Shown here one piece after another: positions 9,982-18,933 of a stretch of DNA of 64,000 nucleotides. Source of the stretch: UA16 sp002292325. GTDB lineage: Bacteria > Bacteroidota > Bacteroidia > Flavobacteriales_D > Sanyastnellaceae. Below the pieces are notes generated by a model that searched no databases, had not been told where the DNA came from, and saw only the letters and a program-made list of their open reading frames with translations. How positions within the stretch are numbered: position 1 is the stretch's first letter; each line of letters opens with the position of its first letter. A program made the translations under genes and the position numbers. The DNA lies in contig CALSRC010000003.1 in NCBI GenBank assembly GCA_943788645.1, forward strand, positions 1-64,000, written 5' to 3'.

Positions 9982-10818
9982 ATGAACACGTCCGTCCTGC
10001 ACCTTAAGCGACCATTGGTCATTTTTGATTTAGAAACCACAGGAACCGACCTCTCGAAGGATCGGATTGTTGAAATTGCGATGATCAAGGTTCATCTGGA
10101 TGGGCAGGTGGAGAAAAAACCAGAGCACCGTGGCGCCGCCCATCGGCTGCTTGTCAACCCGGGAATTCCTATCCCGCTTGAAACAAGTTTGATCCACGGA
10201 ATCTATGATGAGGATGTTCAAGACAAGCCGACCTTCAAGCAGTACGCAAAGAGCATGGCGGATTTCTTGGATGGTTGTGATCTGGGCGGATACAATTCCA
10301 ATCGATTTGACGTTCCTTTCTTGGCTGAGGAGTTCTTGCGGGCTGGAATGGATTTTGAATTGGAAAGCAGGAATCTCATCGATGTTCAGAACATTTTCCA
10401 CAAAATGGAGCAACGGACTTTGCGCGCAGCCTACTCTTTTTATTGCGGTAAGACATTGGAAGGTGCGCATGAAGCTTTGCCAGATACTGAAGCGACTTTG
10501 GAAGTTTTACTCGCGCAATTGGAGCGTTATGAAGAGACCGTGGTTCCTGTTTCTGATAAGGAGACTGTTGGTCCGGTGCCCAGAGACATGGAGGCGTTGG
10601 GTGCATTTTGTCAGCGTCAGCCTTTTGCCGATCCCGCGGGCCGTTTTATTTACGGAGAAGATGGGGACATTCAATTTAACTTTGGTCAGCACAAAGGAAA
10701 GTCAGCCAAGGAAGTACTGGGGCAAAACCCAGGCTACTTTGGATGGATGATGGGAGCGGACTTTCCGGCATATACAAAGAAGGTATTGCAGCGTGTTCAA
10801 GAATCCATGAACGGATAA
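9982..10818 (+). CDS. DnaQ-type 3'-5' exonuclease with ExoX-like C-terminal domain
   Basis: 278 residues. The first 180 form a DEDDh exonuclease: FDLETTGTD (Asp16, Glu18), NSNRFDVPFLAEEFLR, and AHEALPDTEATL with the H-x4-D pair. The C-terminal 60 residues (FNFGQHKGKSAKEVLGQNPGYFGWMMGADFPAYTKKVLQ) match the small domain found at the end of ExoX-like nucleases. It is therefore a single-strand-specific repair or processing nuclease candidate rather than the polymerase proofreading subunit, although DnaQ-like annotation is common. It starts 3 nt after the E2 stop, so it is probably co-transcribed. Confidence 0.82.
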   Translation: MNTSVLHLKRPLVIFDLETTGTDLSKDRIVEIAMIKVHLDGQVEKKPEHRGAAHRLLVNPGIPIPLETSLIHGIYDEDVQDKPTFKQYAKSMADFLDGCDLGGYNSNRFDVPFLAEEFLRAGMDFELESRNLIDVQNIFHKMEQRTLRAAYSFYCGKTLEGAHEALPDTEATLEVLLAQLERYEETVVPVSDKETVGPVPRDMEALGAFCQRQPFADPAGRFIYGEDGDIQFNFGQHKGKSAKEVLGQNPGYFGWMMGADFPAYTKKVLQRVQESMNG

Positions 10819-10830
10819 TCCACGTTTGAA

Positions 10831-11961
10831 ATGGAGAAGCGCATTGCCGTCCTGGTCTCCAATGATTTAAACCACGATCAGCGTGTTCTCAAAACGTGCG
10901 AGACGCTGGCTTCGAAGGGGTGGAAGCCGTACGTCATCGGCCGGGAAATGCGAGACTCTTCGGCTTTGACGATTCCTTTTGAGGGACATCGTATGCGCTT
11001 GCCGTTCAAACGCGGAGTGGGGTTTTATGCGGCGTTGCAATTCGCACTCATTCGCGCTCTGCAAAGCCAATCCTTCGATGCTATTTGGTCCAACGATCTC
11101 GACACCTTGTTGCCTGGATACCTCGTGAGCCGATGGAACAAAATTCCTTTGGTCTATGACAGCCATGAATATTTCACCGAAGCTGCTGGATTGACGGGCC
11201 GTCCCCTTCAGCGAGGTGTCTGGCTGAGATTAGAGCAGTTTTTGTTTCCTCGTATTCGCTCGGTGATCACGGTAAACCATGGCATTGCAGGAGCTTATGT
11301 GAAGCGTTATCCGGCGGCGAAAAGTGGCAAGCCATTCGTCGTTCGAAACATGCCGCGAAAACGCAAACTCGCGGTGAAAGACAACGTAAAATGGAGAGCG
11401 AGGCTAGGGGTTTCTCAAGGCCAGTGCTTGTTGATTTTACAGGGTGCTTTTTTGGATAAAGACCGCGGGGTAAAACTCGCCGTCGAAACGGTTCGGATTC
11501 GTCCAGAGTGGTCGTTGGTCCTCGTTGGAGCAGGGACAGAATGGGAATGGGCAAAGGATCAGGTTGATTCCTTTTCAGGCCGATTGATTTGCTTGCCAAA
11601 AATGCCATTCGAAGAATTGCGGAGCTTGACCGCATCGGTTGACGTGGGATTGAGTTTGGACCAAGGAAACCATGGAAACTACTGGATGAGCCTGCCCAAC
11701 AAACTCTTCGATTACATCCATGCAGGCATTCCGATTGTTGCGAGCCCCATGCCAGAAGTTGCCCATGTTGTAAACCACTATGAAGTAGGGGCTGTCGTAG
11801 AATCCATGGATGCTCCGGGCGTAGCGCTCGCAATCGAACGAGTCCTCGAATGCGATCCGACGCATTGGAAGAAACGCAGTGTCGAAGCGGCGTCAGAACT
11901 TAATTGGGAAGCAGAAGAAGGTCAAATTCACGCAGCGCTTGACCAAGCTGGGTGCGCTTAG
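10831..11961 (+). CDS. Family 4 (GT-B) glycosyltransferase
   Basis: 376-residue cytoplasmic or membrane-associated glycosyltransferase. The N-terminal Rossmann part begins RIAVLVSNDLNHDQRVLKTCETLASKGW, has a YDSHEYFTEAAG motif near residue 110 that is typical of Bacteroidota GT4 enzymes, and the C-terminal half holds LILQGAFLDKDRGVKLAVE and PNKLFDYIHAGIPIVASPMPEV, the nucleotide-sugar-binding EX7E-like region. It follows the exonuclease after 12 nt and converges with the minus-strand GT2 gene, overlapping its stop by four bases. Acceptor and donor are unknown; surface polysaccharide work is the likely role. Confidence 0.85.
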   Translation: MEKRIAVLVSNDLNHDQRVLKTCETLASKGWKPYVIGREMRDSSALTIPFEGHRMRLPFKRGVGFYAALQFALIRALQSQSFDAIWSNDLDTLLPGYLVSRWNKIPLVYDSHEYFTEAAGLTGRPLQRGVWLRLEQFLFPRIRSVITVNHGIAGAYVKRYPAAKSGKPFVVRNMPRKRKLAVKDNVKWRARLGVSQGQCLLILQGAFLDKDRGVKLAVETVRIRPEWSLVLVGAGTEWEWAKDQVDSFSGRLICLPKMPFEELRSLTASVDVGLSLDQGNHGNYWMSLPNKLFDYIHAGIPIVASPMPEVAHVVNHYEVGAVVESMDAPGVALAIERVLECDPTHWKKRSVEAASELNWEAEEGQIHAALDQAGCA

Positions 11962-12710
11962 CGGCGAACACCAGATTTTTTGAATGTGTATTTGAGGAGT
12001 AACCAGGCGGGTTGAGCCCATAAGCGCCACCCTTTGAGTGTCTTGCGCTTGAAACGCCACTCCTCGAAATAGAGCGATGAGGTGAATTTTCGCGATACGC
12101 CTCCAGGAGCGACTTGTGCCCAAGTGGCATTGTGGAGCTCAGCAGGAGTTCCATTGGACCAAAGTTTAAGGTGCAATGCATAATCGGCAAGCACCTTCAG
12201 TTGAGCATCAAAGTGGACCGCTTGGATTGTTTGCCTACGATACAATACACCCTGGTGATGGGTGGTGTTTCTCCAACACATGGATGCATCCCAGCGTGCA
12301 GGGTAAGAGCCTTGAACCCCGCGCTCGCGGTTCTCGTCCAGCAAGACTTCAAAAATCTGTAAATCTTGATTCAAGGCTTGCCGATTGTCATTCGCGGTGT
12401 TGATCCAATCCCGCCAAGTGGAGGCATTGGGCAAATCCCCCGCTCCGGCAAACCAAACCCAATCTCCTGTTGCACAAGATTTTCCGTAATTCATGGCGCT
12501 GTATATGCCCTGATCTTGTCCTGACCTGATGTGTGCGACGTGCCCTTGGTTCTCCATCAACCAGCGTTTTGTAGCCTCACAGCCTCCGCCATCTACAACG
12601 ATGATTTCGATGCGGTGAGGATCAATGGACCGAAGGTGTGTTACGGTCTCTTTCAACCCTTCCAAGTTGGCCTTGACCGGAAGGACTGCGCTGATGATAG
12701 GACGCTTCAT
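11958..12710 (-). CDS. Family 2 glycosyltransferase
   Basis: 250 residues, GT-A fold. The opening PIISAVLPVKANLEGLKETV, the nucleotide-binding VVDGGGCEATKRWL and SGQDQGIYSAMNYGKSCATGDWVWFAGAGD match the subgroup of GT2 enzymes found in exopolysaccharide clusters; AGAGD takes the place of the usual DxD. The C-terminus (SLYFEEWRFKRKTLKGWRLW) is basic and aromatic, suggesting membrane association. The ATG overlaps the ftsE stop by four bases, so it is translated from the M16-ftsE transcript. Substrate is unknown. Confidence 0.82.
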   Translation of the reverse strand: MKRPIISAVLPVKANLEGLKETVTHLRSIDPHRIEIIVVDGGGCEATKRWLMENQGHVAHIRSGQDQGIYSAMNYGKSCATGDWVWFAGAGDLPNASTWRDWINTANDNRQALNQDLQIFEVLLDENRERGVQGSYPARWDASMCWRNTTHHQGVLYRRQTIQAVHFDAQLKVLADYALHLKLWSNGTPAELHNATWAQVAPGGVSRKFTSSLYFEEWRFKRKTLKGWRLWAQPAWLLLKYTFKKSGVRR

Positions 12711-13396
12711 GAAGTTGGAACGGAATCGCGTTCGTGTATGCGACCATTTTCACATATCAAGACCCGCCCGGGAAAGCGATTAAACGACAGGTGGTCGTGA
12801 GTGGCCATGATCACGGATCGATCGTTTCGAACCAAGTCGTGAAGCAGTTGCATGATTCCATCGGTTGTCTCAGGATCTAAATTGCCAGTTGGCTCATCGG
12901 CGACTATCAGGGGAGGCTCATTCAGCAACGCACGAGCGATTGCCAAGCGCTGCTGCTCACCACCGGAGAGGGCATGGGGCATTTTGTACCCTTTGGTTCC
13001 AAGTCCGACAGCCTCTAAACAACTTTTAATTCGGCTTTGGCGTGCTGCACCCGCGCTCCACCCGGTCGCTCCCAGAACAAAATCCAGGTTGTCCTGTGCT
13101 GTGCGGTCTTGGAGCAGGGCGAAATCCTGAAAAACAATTCCGAGATCACGTCGCAATTCATGGACGTTTTTTCGGTCAATCTTTTGCAGGTCATGTCCGC
13201 AGACCATTCCATTTCCACTTTTCAATGGCACATCTCCATAAAGTGCTCGCAAAAGGGAACTCTTCCCTGAACCCGTTTTTCCAATGAGGTATACCAATTC
13301 TCCAGGAAAGACCTCCAAGTTGATGTCTTGAACGATGAGATGCTCTTCCTGCGCAACTGAAGCTTGGCTCAGGTAAATCAGGGCTTCTGAATTCAT
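12707..13396 (-). CDS. ftsE: FtsE-like ABC transporter ATPase
   Basis: About 229 residues, a single nucleotide-binding domain: Walker A GKTGSGKSSLLRALYGD near residue 40, Q-loop VFQDFALL, signature ALSGGEQQRLAIARALL, Walker B PLIVADEPTGNLDPET and the switch His in MATHDH. Short length and the FQDFALL loop fit FtsE, which with FtsX controls cell-wall hydrolases at division. No ftsX is next to it, which is usual in Bacteroidota. I chose the ATG at 13396 because it makes a four-base ATGA overlap with the upstream gene; an ATG six bases earlier is equally open. LolD-type lipoprotein export is the main alternative. Confidence 0.78.
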   Translation of the reverse strand: MNSEALIYLSQASVAQEEHLIVQDINLEVFPGELVYLIGKTGSGKSSLLRALYGDVPLKSGNGMVCGHDLQKIDRKNVHELRRDLGIVFQDFALLQDRTAQDNLDFVLGATGWSAGAARQSRIKSCLEAVGLGTKGYKMPHALSGGEQQRLAIARALLNEPPLIVADEPTGNLDPETTDGIMQLLHDLVRNDRSVIMATHDHLSFNRFPGRVLICENGRIHERDSVPTS

Positions 13397-15414
13397 TCCC
13401 ATGTGTAGGTGGATTGATCGATGCGAGGATTTAGTTCGATGGATTCGATGGTAAGCTGCATCTGTTGGTTGTTGGAGCGTTGTGCAATTTGCGTTGGAAA
13501 TTTCAGGTCACCAAAGGATTGGTAATTTCCATATTCAGTGGATAGCATAACCGGGCCAGTGGGTCCGGATCGCTCTTCAAGGGCCCGCATCAATAAATAA
13601 GATTGCGCATCGAAAAACAACGACTGTTCAAGTTTCCCATCGCGGCGGAGTTCCATGACGATCAATTCTGCACCGTCGCGTTGCGTTGTTCCGACGATTT
13701 CGCCCGAAAGGCCGAGGTCTTCGAGATGAAGCAAATGTGCTGCATAGAGGCTGTGTTCATACCGCCGATATTCGGAGGAATTCATGGGGCGTTGTTGTCC
13801 CATTTGGATGGAGATACCTTGGTGAGGAGTTAGGATGTATTCCATCATCGCTTGACCCTCCATTGAATACGTTATTCGGCTCCCAGTGCCATACGTCTCT
13901 GAAATGTTCACGGCCATCTCCATGGCTCCTCCAGCGACGACCTTACCTCTGCGCCTGGCGGACCGAAGGCGCTCAAAAGAATCCAAACCGCCGCAAGCCT
14001 CGTAATAGTACTCGATGAGTTCGAGGGGGCGCAATCCCTCAGGGACGGGGCCGTAGTTACTCAATTGACGCCCCATGTGATCGAAGAATTTAAGCTCATC
14101 CGCTGCACTGAATTCGCGAGCTATATCTTCCAGTTTCTCTTGGTTGCCATCTAAGATCACGTAGAGGTTTTCAGGCCTCAAATAGTTGATGGCAACACGT
14201 TGAAGGTCGGTTGCGTCAATCGATTGAACGATTGAATCAAGGTGGTTGATGTGCTGAAGCCAATACACATCATGGGGATCAATGTGCCGCGCGGATTGAT
14301 TGGGCCAATTCCGATGGAGAGCGGTTTGATTCTGAATAAACGTTGTACGTAATTCAAGCAATGAACTGTCGCTCATTGCGCGCTGTGTCATTTGGCGCAT
14401 AGCACGCAATGTGCGTTTCACCTCAACGGCTGCGCTGGATGGTGTTGATTCCCATCCAGCAGTTAGTGAACCGATGATTGGATCGGTGGTGAGTTCGAAG
14501 GACGCTGGAATGGATTGACTCAAATTGAATTCAATCATCTTGAGGGTGAGCGCATCGGCGTGTTCCGGCTTCATCCTGATTATGTGAGCTAGGCACACTT
14601 GCACCGTATCTGAATCCCGATTGATCATGGCGGACTCCATGTTCCGAGGCTGACTGGGAGTGGAGACGGCAGATGCTTGAATTGGGTGAGCCGGCCAACG
14701 TTCAAGTTGGGTTAACCAAGCGCTCGGAATGTGATCTGTGTCGAAGGGTGTGAACCAATAAAACTGGCTGTTATTCGGATGCCAATAGGATGCATGGTGG
14801 GCGCGTATGTCCGAGTCTGTGATGGCTTGGATTGTTTCAGGAAAATCAAGTTCGCCGTACGGATGCTGGGCGGTGAAGAGCAACTGGGCCTTGACGCGGT
14901 CCATTGTGTGATCAGCAGGAGTGTTTACCTCATTCCATTCCTCCAACCAACGGTTTTGAACCATCGGCCAGGTCGCTTTCGATGGGGGGAACATGATGGC
15001 ATCAAAAAAGTCTTGACTCCAACCAAAAGAGGTGGTGTCCAACGGCCCTTGGATGCAAGCTCCGTCCGGATCAATGCGCCACGTGGCACAATCTGTCCAG
15101 GCGGTGCTATCAAGGGATAGTTTCTGGGATACACACCGAGCCATGCCTTCCCCTGTTCCTGCCTTTTTTAATTCTAGAGCTGGCTTAAAGGACCAATTGA
15201 CGACGAGCGTAGAAGCAGTGAATGCATTCGATCGGACATGTGTAAACTGGAGGTCATTGGACAATGTCTGAGACGATACAAAAATGCGGGGTCCATCCTG
15301 GTGGGCAATATCCATCTGTGCCAGGTTGTTTTGCCCTTGTGCGACAGAGACGGTGACGGTGACGTTGACGAGCGTGAAAACGACCAAGAAAACGACCAAG
15401 AAATCGAGCCTCAT
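13393..15414 (-). CDS. M16-peptidase-like protein lacking the zinc motif, with a LolA-like C-terminal domain
   Basis: 673 residues with an N-terminal signal-like helix (residues 3-25, ending near VSVAQG), so exported. Residues 50-430 resemble the tandem M16 (insulinase/pitrilysin) fold of periplasmic Bacteroidota proteins, for example KAQLLFTAQHPYG and WHPNNSQFYWF, but the catalytic HxxEH motif is absent, so it should be a non-catalytic partner. Residues 465-673 (YYYEACGGLDSFERLRSARRRG onward) resemble the lipoprotein-carrier-like domain often fused to this family. A TATCTTCG box lies 30 nt upstream of the start. It is the first gene of an operon with ftsE and a GT2. The fold call is by pattern, so moderately sure. 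Confidence 0.6.
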   Translation of the reverse strand: MRLDFLVVFLVVFTLVNVTVTVSVAQGQNNLAQMDIAHQDGPRIFVSSQTLSNDLQFTHVRSNAFTASTLVVNWSFKPALELKKAGTGEGMARCVSQKLSLDSTAWTDCATWRIDPDGACIQGPLDTTSFGWSQDFFDAIMFPPSKATWPMVQNRWLEEWNEVNTPADHTMDRVKAQLLFTAQHPYGELDFPETIQAITDSDIRAHHASYWHPNNSQFYWFTPFDTDHIPSAWLTQLERWPAHPIQASAVSTPSQPRNMESAMINRDSDTVQVCLAHIIRMKPEHADALTLKMIEFNLSQSIPASFELTTDPIIGSLTAGWESTPSSAAVEVKRTLRAMRQMTQRAMSDSSLLELRTTFIQNQTALHRNWPNQSARHIDPHDVYWLQHINHLDSIVQSIDATDLQRVAINYLRPENLYVILDGNQEKLEDIAREFSAADELKFFDHMGRQLSNYGPVPEGLRPLELIEYYYEACGGLDSFERLRSARRRGKVVAGGAMEMAVNISETYGTGSRITYSMEGQAMMEYILTPHQGISIQMGQQRPMNSSEYRRYEHSLYAAHLLHLEDLGLSGEIVGTTQRDGAELIVMELRRDGKLEQSLFFDAQSYLLMRALEERSGPTGPVMLSTEYGNYQSFGDLKFPTQIAQRSNNQQMQLTIESIELNPRIDQSTYTWE

Positions 15415-15436
15415 GAGTTAGAATTCTATTATGGTT

Positions 15437-15444
15437 CGAAGATA
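15437..15444 (-). promoter_or_regulatory. Promoter box TATCTTCG upstream of the M16-like gene
   Basis: TATCTTCG reads 15444 to 15437 on the minus strand, 30 nt before the ATG at 15414. It lies back to back with the hutH box (15472-15479) in the 69 bp divergent gap. Confidence 0.45.
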
Positions 15445-15471
15445 AGGTGAGCGGAACGGAGGCAAGCGCAT

Positions 15472-15479
15472 TATATTCG
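15472..15479 (+). promoter_or_regulatory. Promoter box TATATTCG 12 nt before hutH start
   Basis: TATATTCG at 15472-15479, first base exactly 12 nt before the GTG at 15484. The spacing supports this GTG as the true start and a leaderless transcript. Confidence 0.45.
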
Positions 15480-15483
15480 GGAA

Positions 15484-16998
15484 GTGAAAGCATTTCAATT
15501 ATCAAAAAACCGATGGAACGTGCAGGATGTTTGGCGCCTCGTGCGACAATCCCCTTCCATCGAATTGGCTTCAGATGCGAAGACAGCTATCGCTGAATGC
15601 AGAACTTTTCTGGATGAGCTTTTGGATTCAGACAGTTCTCGCGTGATCTACGGCGTCAACACCGGATTTGGAGACTTGGCCCATACCAGGGTAGGAGCTT
15701 CGGAACTGGGAGAATTACAGCGCAACTTGCTCATATCGCATGCGTGTGGTGTGGGTGAAGATGTTCCCAATGCCGTAGTAAAAGCGATGTTGCTGCTGAA
15801 GATTAAAGCGTTAAGTCAAGGACATAGCGGTGTGCGAATGGAGACTGTGGAACGATTGATTGCACATTGGAATCACCGGTTGTTTCCCGTGGTTCCATCA
15901 CAAGGATCACTCGGAGCAAGTGGAGACTTGGCTCCTTTGAGTCACATGGTTTTGCCGCTCATAGGCTACGGAGAGGTGCACGTGGAAGGGGTGGCTGTTC
16001 CAGCACATGATGTGCTCAAAGCGAAGAATTGGAAACCGCTAAAGCTGGAGGCAAAAGAAGGGTTGGCCTTGATCAACGGAACACAATTAATGTTGGGATA
16101 TGGCGTCATGGCCATGGAGCGTTTAGAACGCATTGCAGATTGGGCCGATGCCCTTTGTGCTTGGTCTTTGGAAGCGTGGCACGGTCGTGTAGATGCTTTC
16201 GACGAGGACATTCACCGCATTCGAAAACAACCCAACGCAGAAGCAGTTGCACGCAATGTCAAGGATTGGTTGCAAGACAGCCGTTGGCAACAAATGCCCC
16301 GAGAGCAGGTCCAAGATCCTTATTCGTTTCGCTGCACTCCTCAGGTCCATGGAGCCAGTCGGAATTCTTTGGATTTTGCTCGAACGGTATTTGAAAATGA
16401 GATAAATGCCGTGACAGATAATCCGTTGATTTTCCCGGATTCGAAAAAAATTGTAAGTGGCGGAAATTTCCATGGACAGCCGCTTGCTATGCAGCTGGAA
16501 GCGTTATCGCTTGCCGCACACGAATGGGGCAGTATTTCGGAGCGGAGAACATTCAAGATGTTATCGGGCAAGCAGGGCTTGCCGCCTTTCTTAGTTGCCA
16601 ATCCGGGATTGAACAGCGGATTCATGATTCCGCAGTATACCTCTGCTTCTCTGGTGTCGCAAAACAAGCAACTCTGTGCTCCTAATGTGGTGGACACCAT
16701 CGATAGCAGCAATGGGCAGGAAGACCATGTGAGTATGGGAGCAAATGCCGCCCTCAAATTATGGAAGATATTAGACAATGTGGAACAAGTTCTCGCAGTT
16801 GAATGCATGACGGCGGCTCAAGCCTGTGATTTGCGCGATTCGGAAGGAATGGCGCCGGCGCTTGCGGGAATGCAGCGTTCGTTGCGTCGAGTCGTCCCGT
16901 TTCTTGAGCGAGATGATTTTCTTCAGCCGCATATGCTGGCGACAAGGGATTGGATGTTTTCACAGGAATTATCGGATTCGAGGGCCTTTGAGGCCTGA
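15484..16998 (+). CDS. hutH: Histidine ammonia-lyase
   Basis: Deaminates histidine to urocanate, first step of the Hut pathway; cytoplasmic, 504 residues. The Ala-Ser-Gly triplet that cyclises into the MIO electrophile is in GSLGASGDLAPLSH (residues 145-147). YGVNTGFGDLA near residue 56, NGTQLMLGYGVMA and QDPYSFRCTPQVHGASR are also family hallmarks. The start is GTG. hutI and ftcD lie 18 kb away, and no urocanase gene is in the window, so the pathway is dispersed. An export-system gene follows 20 nt downstream, probably with its own promoter box. Confidence 0.95.
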   Translation: MKAFQLSKNRWNVQDVWRLVRQSPSIELASDAKTAIAECRTFLDELLDSDSSRVIYGVNTGFGDLAHTRVGASELGELQRNLLISHACGVGEDVPNAVVKAMLLLKIKALSQGHSGVRMETVERLIAHWNHRLFPVVPSQGSLGASGDLAPLSHMVLPLIGYGEVHVEGVAVPAHDVLKAKNWKPLKLEAKEGLALINGTQLMLGYGVMAMERLERIADWADALCAWSLEAWHGRVDAFDEDIHRIRKQPNAEAVARNVKDWLQDSRWQQMPREQVQDPYSFRCTPQVHGASRNSLDFARTVFENEINAVTDNPLIFPDSKKIVSGGNFHGQPLAMQLEALSLAAHEWGSISERRTFKMLSGKQGLPPFLVANPGLNSGFMIPQYTSASLVSQNKQLCAPNVVDTIDSSNGQEDHVSMGANAALKLWKILDNVEQVLAVECMTAAQACDLRDSEGMAPALAGMQRSLRRVVPFLERDDFLQPHMLATRDWMFSQELSDSRAFEA

Positions 16999-17006
16999 CT
17001 GTCCCA

Positions 17007-17014
17007 TATCTTTC
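17007..17014 (+). promoter_or_regulatory. Promoter-like box TATCTTTC 12 nt before the ABC ATPase start
   Basis: TATCTTTC at 17007-17014 sits in the 20 nt gap after hutH, 12 nt before the GTG at 17019. The last base departs from the G consensus, so it is weaker than the others, but the spacing is the same. Confidence 0.35.
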
Positions 17015-17018
17015 GCTT

Positions 17019-17702
17019 GTGATTGAATTACAGGGTATTCGCAAATCATATCAGTCAGGTGCACAGTCTCTGGAGGTACTGAAAGGCATCGATTGTACGA
17101 TTCATAAAGGGGAATTGGTGGCGATTATGGGGTCGAGTGGCTCCGGTAAGTCAACGATGCTCAACGTGTTGGGGCTACTCGATGATTTTGATGGTGGTTC
17201 CTATCTTCTGGATGGAAACGATATGGGAGGATTGAGTGAAAGACAAGCCGCCCGGTACCGAAGTGAATTCTTGGGCTTTGTATTTCAGAGTTTCAATCTG
17301 ATCGGGTATAAAACAGCTTTGGAGAATGCGGCCTTACCGCTGTATTATCAAGGAGTGAGCCGAAAAGAACGTCAGAAACAGGCGCTGCATTACCTCACCA
17401 AAGTCGGTCTCGCAGATTGGGCAGAACACTTGCCAAATCAAATGAGCGGAGGACAAAAACAACGGGTGGCCATTGCAAGGGCATTGATTGCAAATCCCCG
17501 GGTCATTTTGGCGGATGAGCCGACGGGTGCATTGGATTCGGTGACTTCGGATGAGGTGATGAACTTGCTGAAGGATATCAATAGAGAGGGTATCACCATT
17601 GTGGTCGTGACCCACGAAAGTGAAATTGCAGCCCAGTGCGACCGGATCATTCGCCTCAAGGATGGCCGCATCGAAGATCCTAAAGCCCAGGATGATGTTT
17701 GA
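17019..17702 (+). CDS. MacB/LolD-type ABC exporter ATPase
   Basis: 227 residues. Walker A MGSSGSGKSTMLN near residue 36, Q-loop VFQSFNLIGYKTALEN, signature QMSGGQKQRVAIARALI, Walker B VILADEPTGALDS and switch His in VVVTHESEIA. The sequence is typical of MacB-type mechanotransmission exporters. It begins with GTG. Its stop overlaps the start of the first permease (ATGATGTTTGA), and two permeases and a membrane-fusion adaptor follow, making a complete inner-membrane MacAB-like unit. Substrate is unknown; peptides, lipoproteins or small toxic molecules are candidates for this family. Confidence 0.88.
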   Translation: MIELQGIRKSYQSGAQSLEVLKGIDCTIHKGELVAIMGSSGSGKSTMLNVLGLLDDFDGGSYLLDGNDMGGLSERQAARYRSEFLGFVFQSFNLIGYKTALENAALPLYYQGVSRKERQKQALHYLTKVGLADWAEHLPNQMSGGQKQRVAIARALIANPRVILADEPTGALDSVTSDEVMNLLKDINREGITIVVVTHESEIAAQCDRIIRLKDGRIEDPKAQDDV

Positions 17703-18933
17703 CCGAGATGCTTGGCTGGAGATTTTTCACACGGTATTGAGCAATCCGCTTCGCACTGGCCTCACTGGCTTGAGCATTGCTCTCGGAATTTTTATTTTGG
17801 TGGTGATGCAGGGGCTGGGGTCGGGTTTGGAGACGGGCGTTGCGAATACGTTTGGAGACGATGCGGCGAATTTGATGCAAGTACGCACCGGCAATGCACA
17901 GCTGGCCTTTCGTGGTCGAAAACCAAATCGAAGGGTGGAATTGCATAATCAAGACGAACAAGCGATGAAGGAGCAGGTAGATAGCGTTCCAGCTTGGAGT
18001 CGGTTGGTCTTTCGATGGGGATCCACGGTGCGATATAGCAACCAACAAGGATCATACAACGTCCGGGGGGTGGATCCGGACCAACGCGAAATTGGTCAGG
18101 TGTCTCTTACAGCGGGTCGATTCATATCTCCCCTGGATTTGGCGGAGAATCGAAAAGTAGCGGTGCTGGGTGCGCAATTGGTCGAGGATCTCTTTCCGAA
18201 AGGCACAGAGGCAGCTGCAGTCGTGGGGGAGTTTATTCAATTGAGAGGGATTCAATTTGCCGTGGTTGGGGCCTTTGATCAGGCAGGTTCGCGTTGGGAA
18301 AACCGGAGTGTTTATGTGCCTTTTTCTACGGCGCAAAAGCTTTTTCAAAACGACGATGTAGTGAGTCGCGTGTCCATTGGAACGGGCGATGCCGCCATTG
18401 AGGATACGCGGGATGCTTCGGCAGGCTTGATATCTTGGCTTAAGAATCGATTGGTTGTCCATCCGGATGATGCGGAAGGGGTATGGGTAGACAACAGGAA
18501 TGAAGAGGCTGAAATGTTCCGACAAATTTTCAGTGGGATTCGACTTTTTGTTTGGTTTGTTGGGTTGATGACTTTGCTCGCAGGTGCGATGGGCGTGGCC
18601 AATATCATGGCCATTGTTGTGCGGGAAAGGACCAAAGAAATTGGGGTAAGAAAAGCCCTCGGAGCGACGAGCAATGCAATAGTGGGTCAAATCATTCAGG
18701 AGGCGGTATTTTTGATGCTGGTTTCGGGTTGCGTCGGCCTCCTCGCAGGGACTTGGTTGTTGCACGGCATCGCTCCGATGGTTCAGCACGAGTTTTTTAG
18801 CAATCCACGCGTTGACTTTAGTTCGGCTCTGCTCGCATTGGGTATTTTAATTTTTGTAGGAGTGGTGAGTGCCATCGGTCCTGCCGTGCGAGCAGTTACG
18901 ATTCGACCGGTTGAAGCTTTGAGAGATGAATAA
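17692..18933 (+). CDS. MacB-type ABC permease, first of two
   Basis: About 413 residues. An N-terminal helix (TGLTGLSIALGIFILVVMQGLGSG) is followed by a large periplasmic MacB_PCD domain (about residues 50-260, with RKVAVLGAQLVEDLF and GEFIQLRGIQFAVVGAF) and three C-terminal helices of the FtsX fold, including the coupling stretch VVRERTKEIGVRKALGAT. The ATG at 17692 overlaps the ATPase stop; the open frame extends further upstream without meaning. The protein ends AVTIRPVEALRDE, the standard MacB permease tail. It overlaps the second permease by eight bases, so the two probably form a heterodimer. Confidence 0.87.
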   Translation: MMFDRDAWLEIFHTVLSNPLRTGLTGLSIALGIFILVVMQGLGSGLETGVANTFGDDAANLMQVRTGNAQLAFRGRKPNRRVELHNQDEQAMKEQVDSVPAWSRLVFRWGSTVRYSNQQGSYNVRGVDPDQREIGQVSLTAGRFISPLDLAENRKVAVLGAQLVEDLFPKGTEAAAVVGEFIQLRGIQFAVVGAFDQAGSRWENRSVYVPFSTAQKLFQNDDVVSRVSIGTGDAAIEDTRDASAGLISWLKNRLVVHPDDAEGVWVDNRNEEAEMFRQIFSGIRLFVWFVGLMTLLAGAMGVANIMAIVVRERTKEIGVRKALGATSNAIVGQIIQEAVFLMLVSGCVGLLAGTWLLHGIAPMVQHEFFSNPRVDFSSALLALGILIFVGVVSAIGPAVRAVTIRPVEALRDE

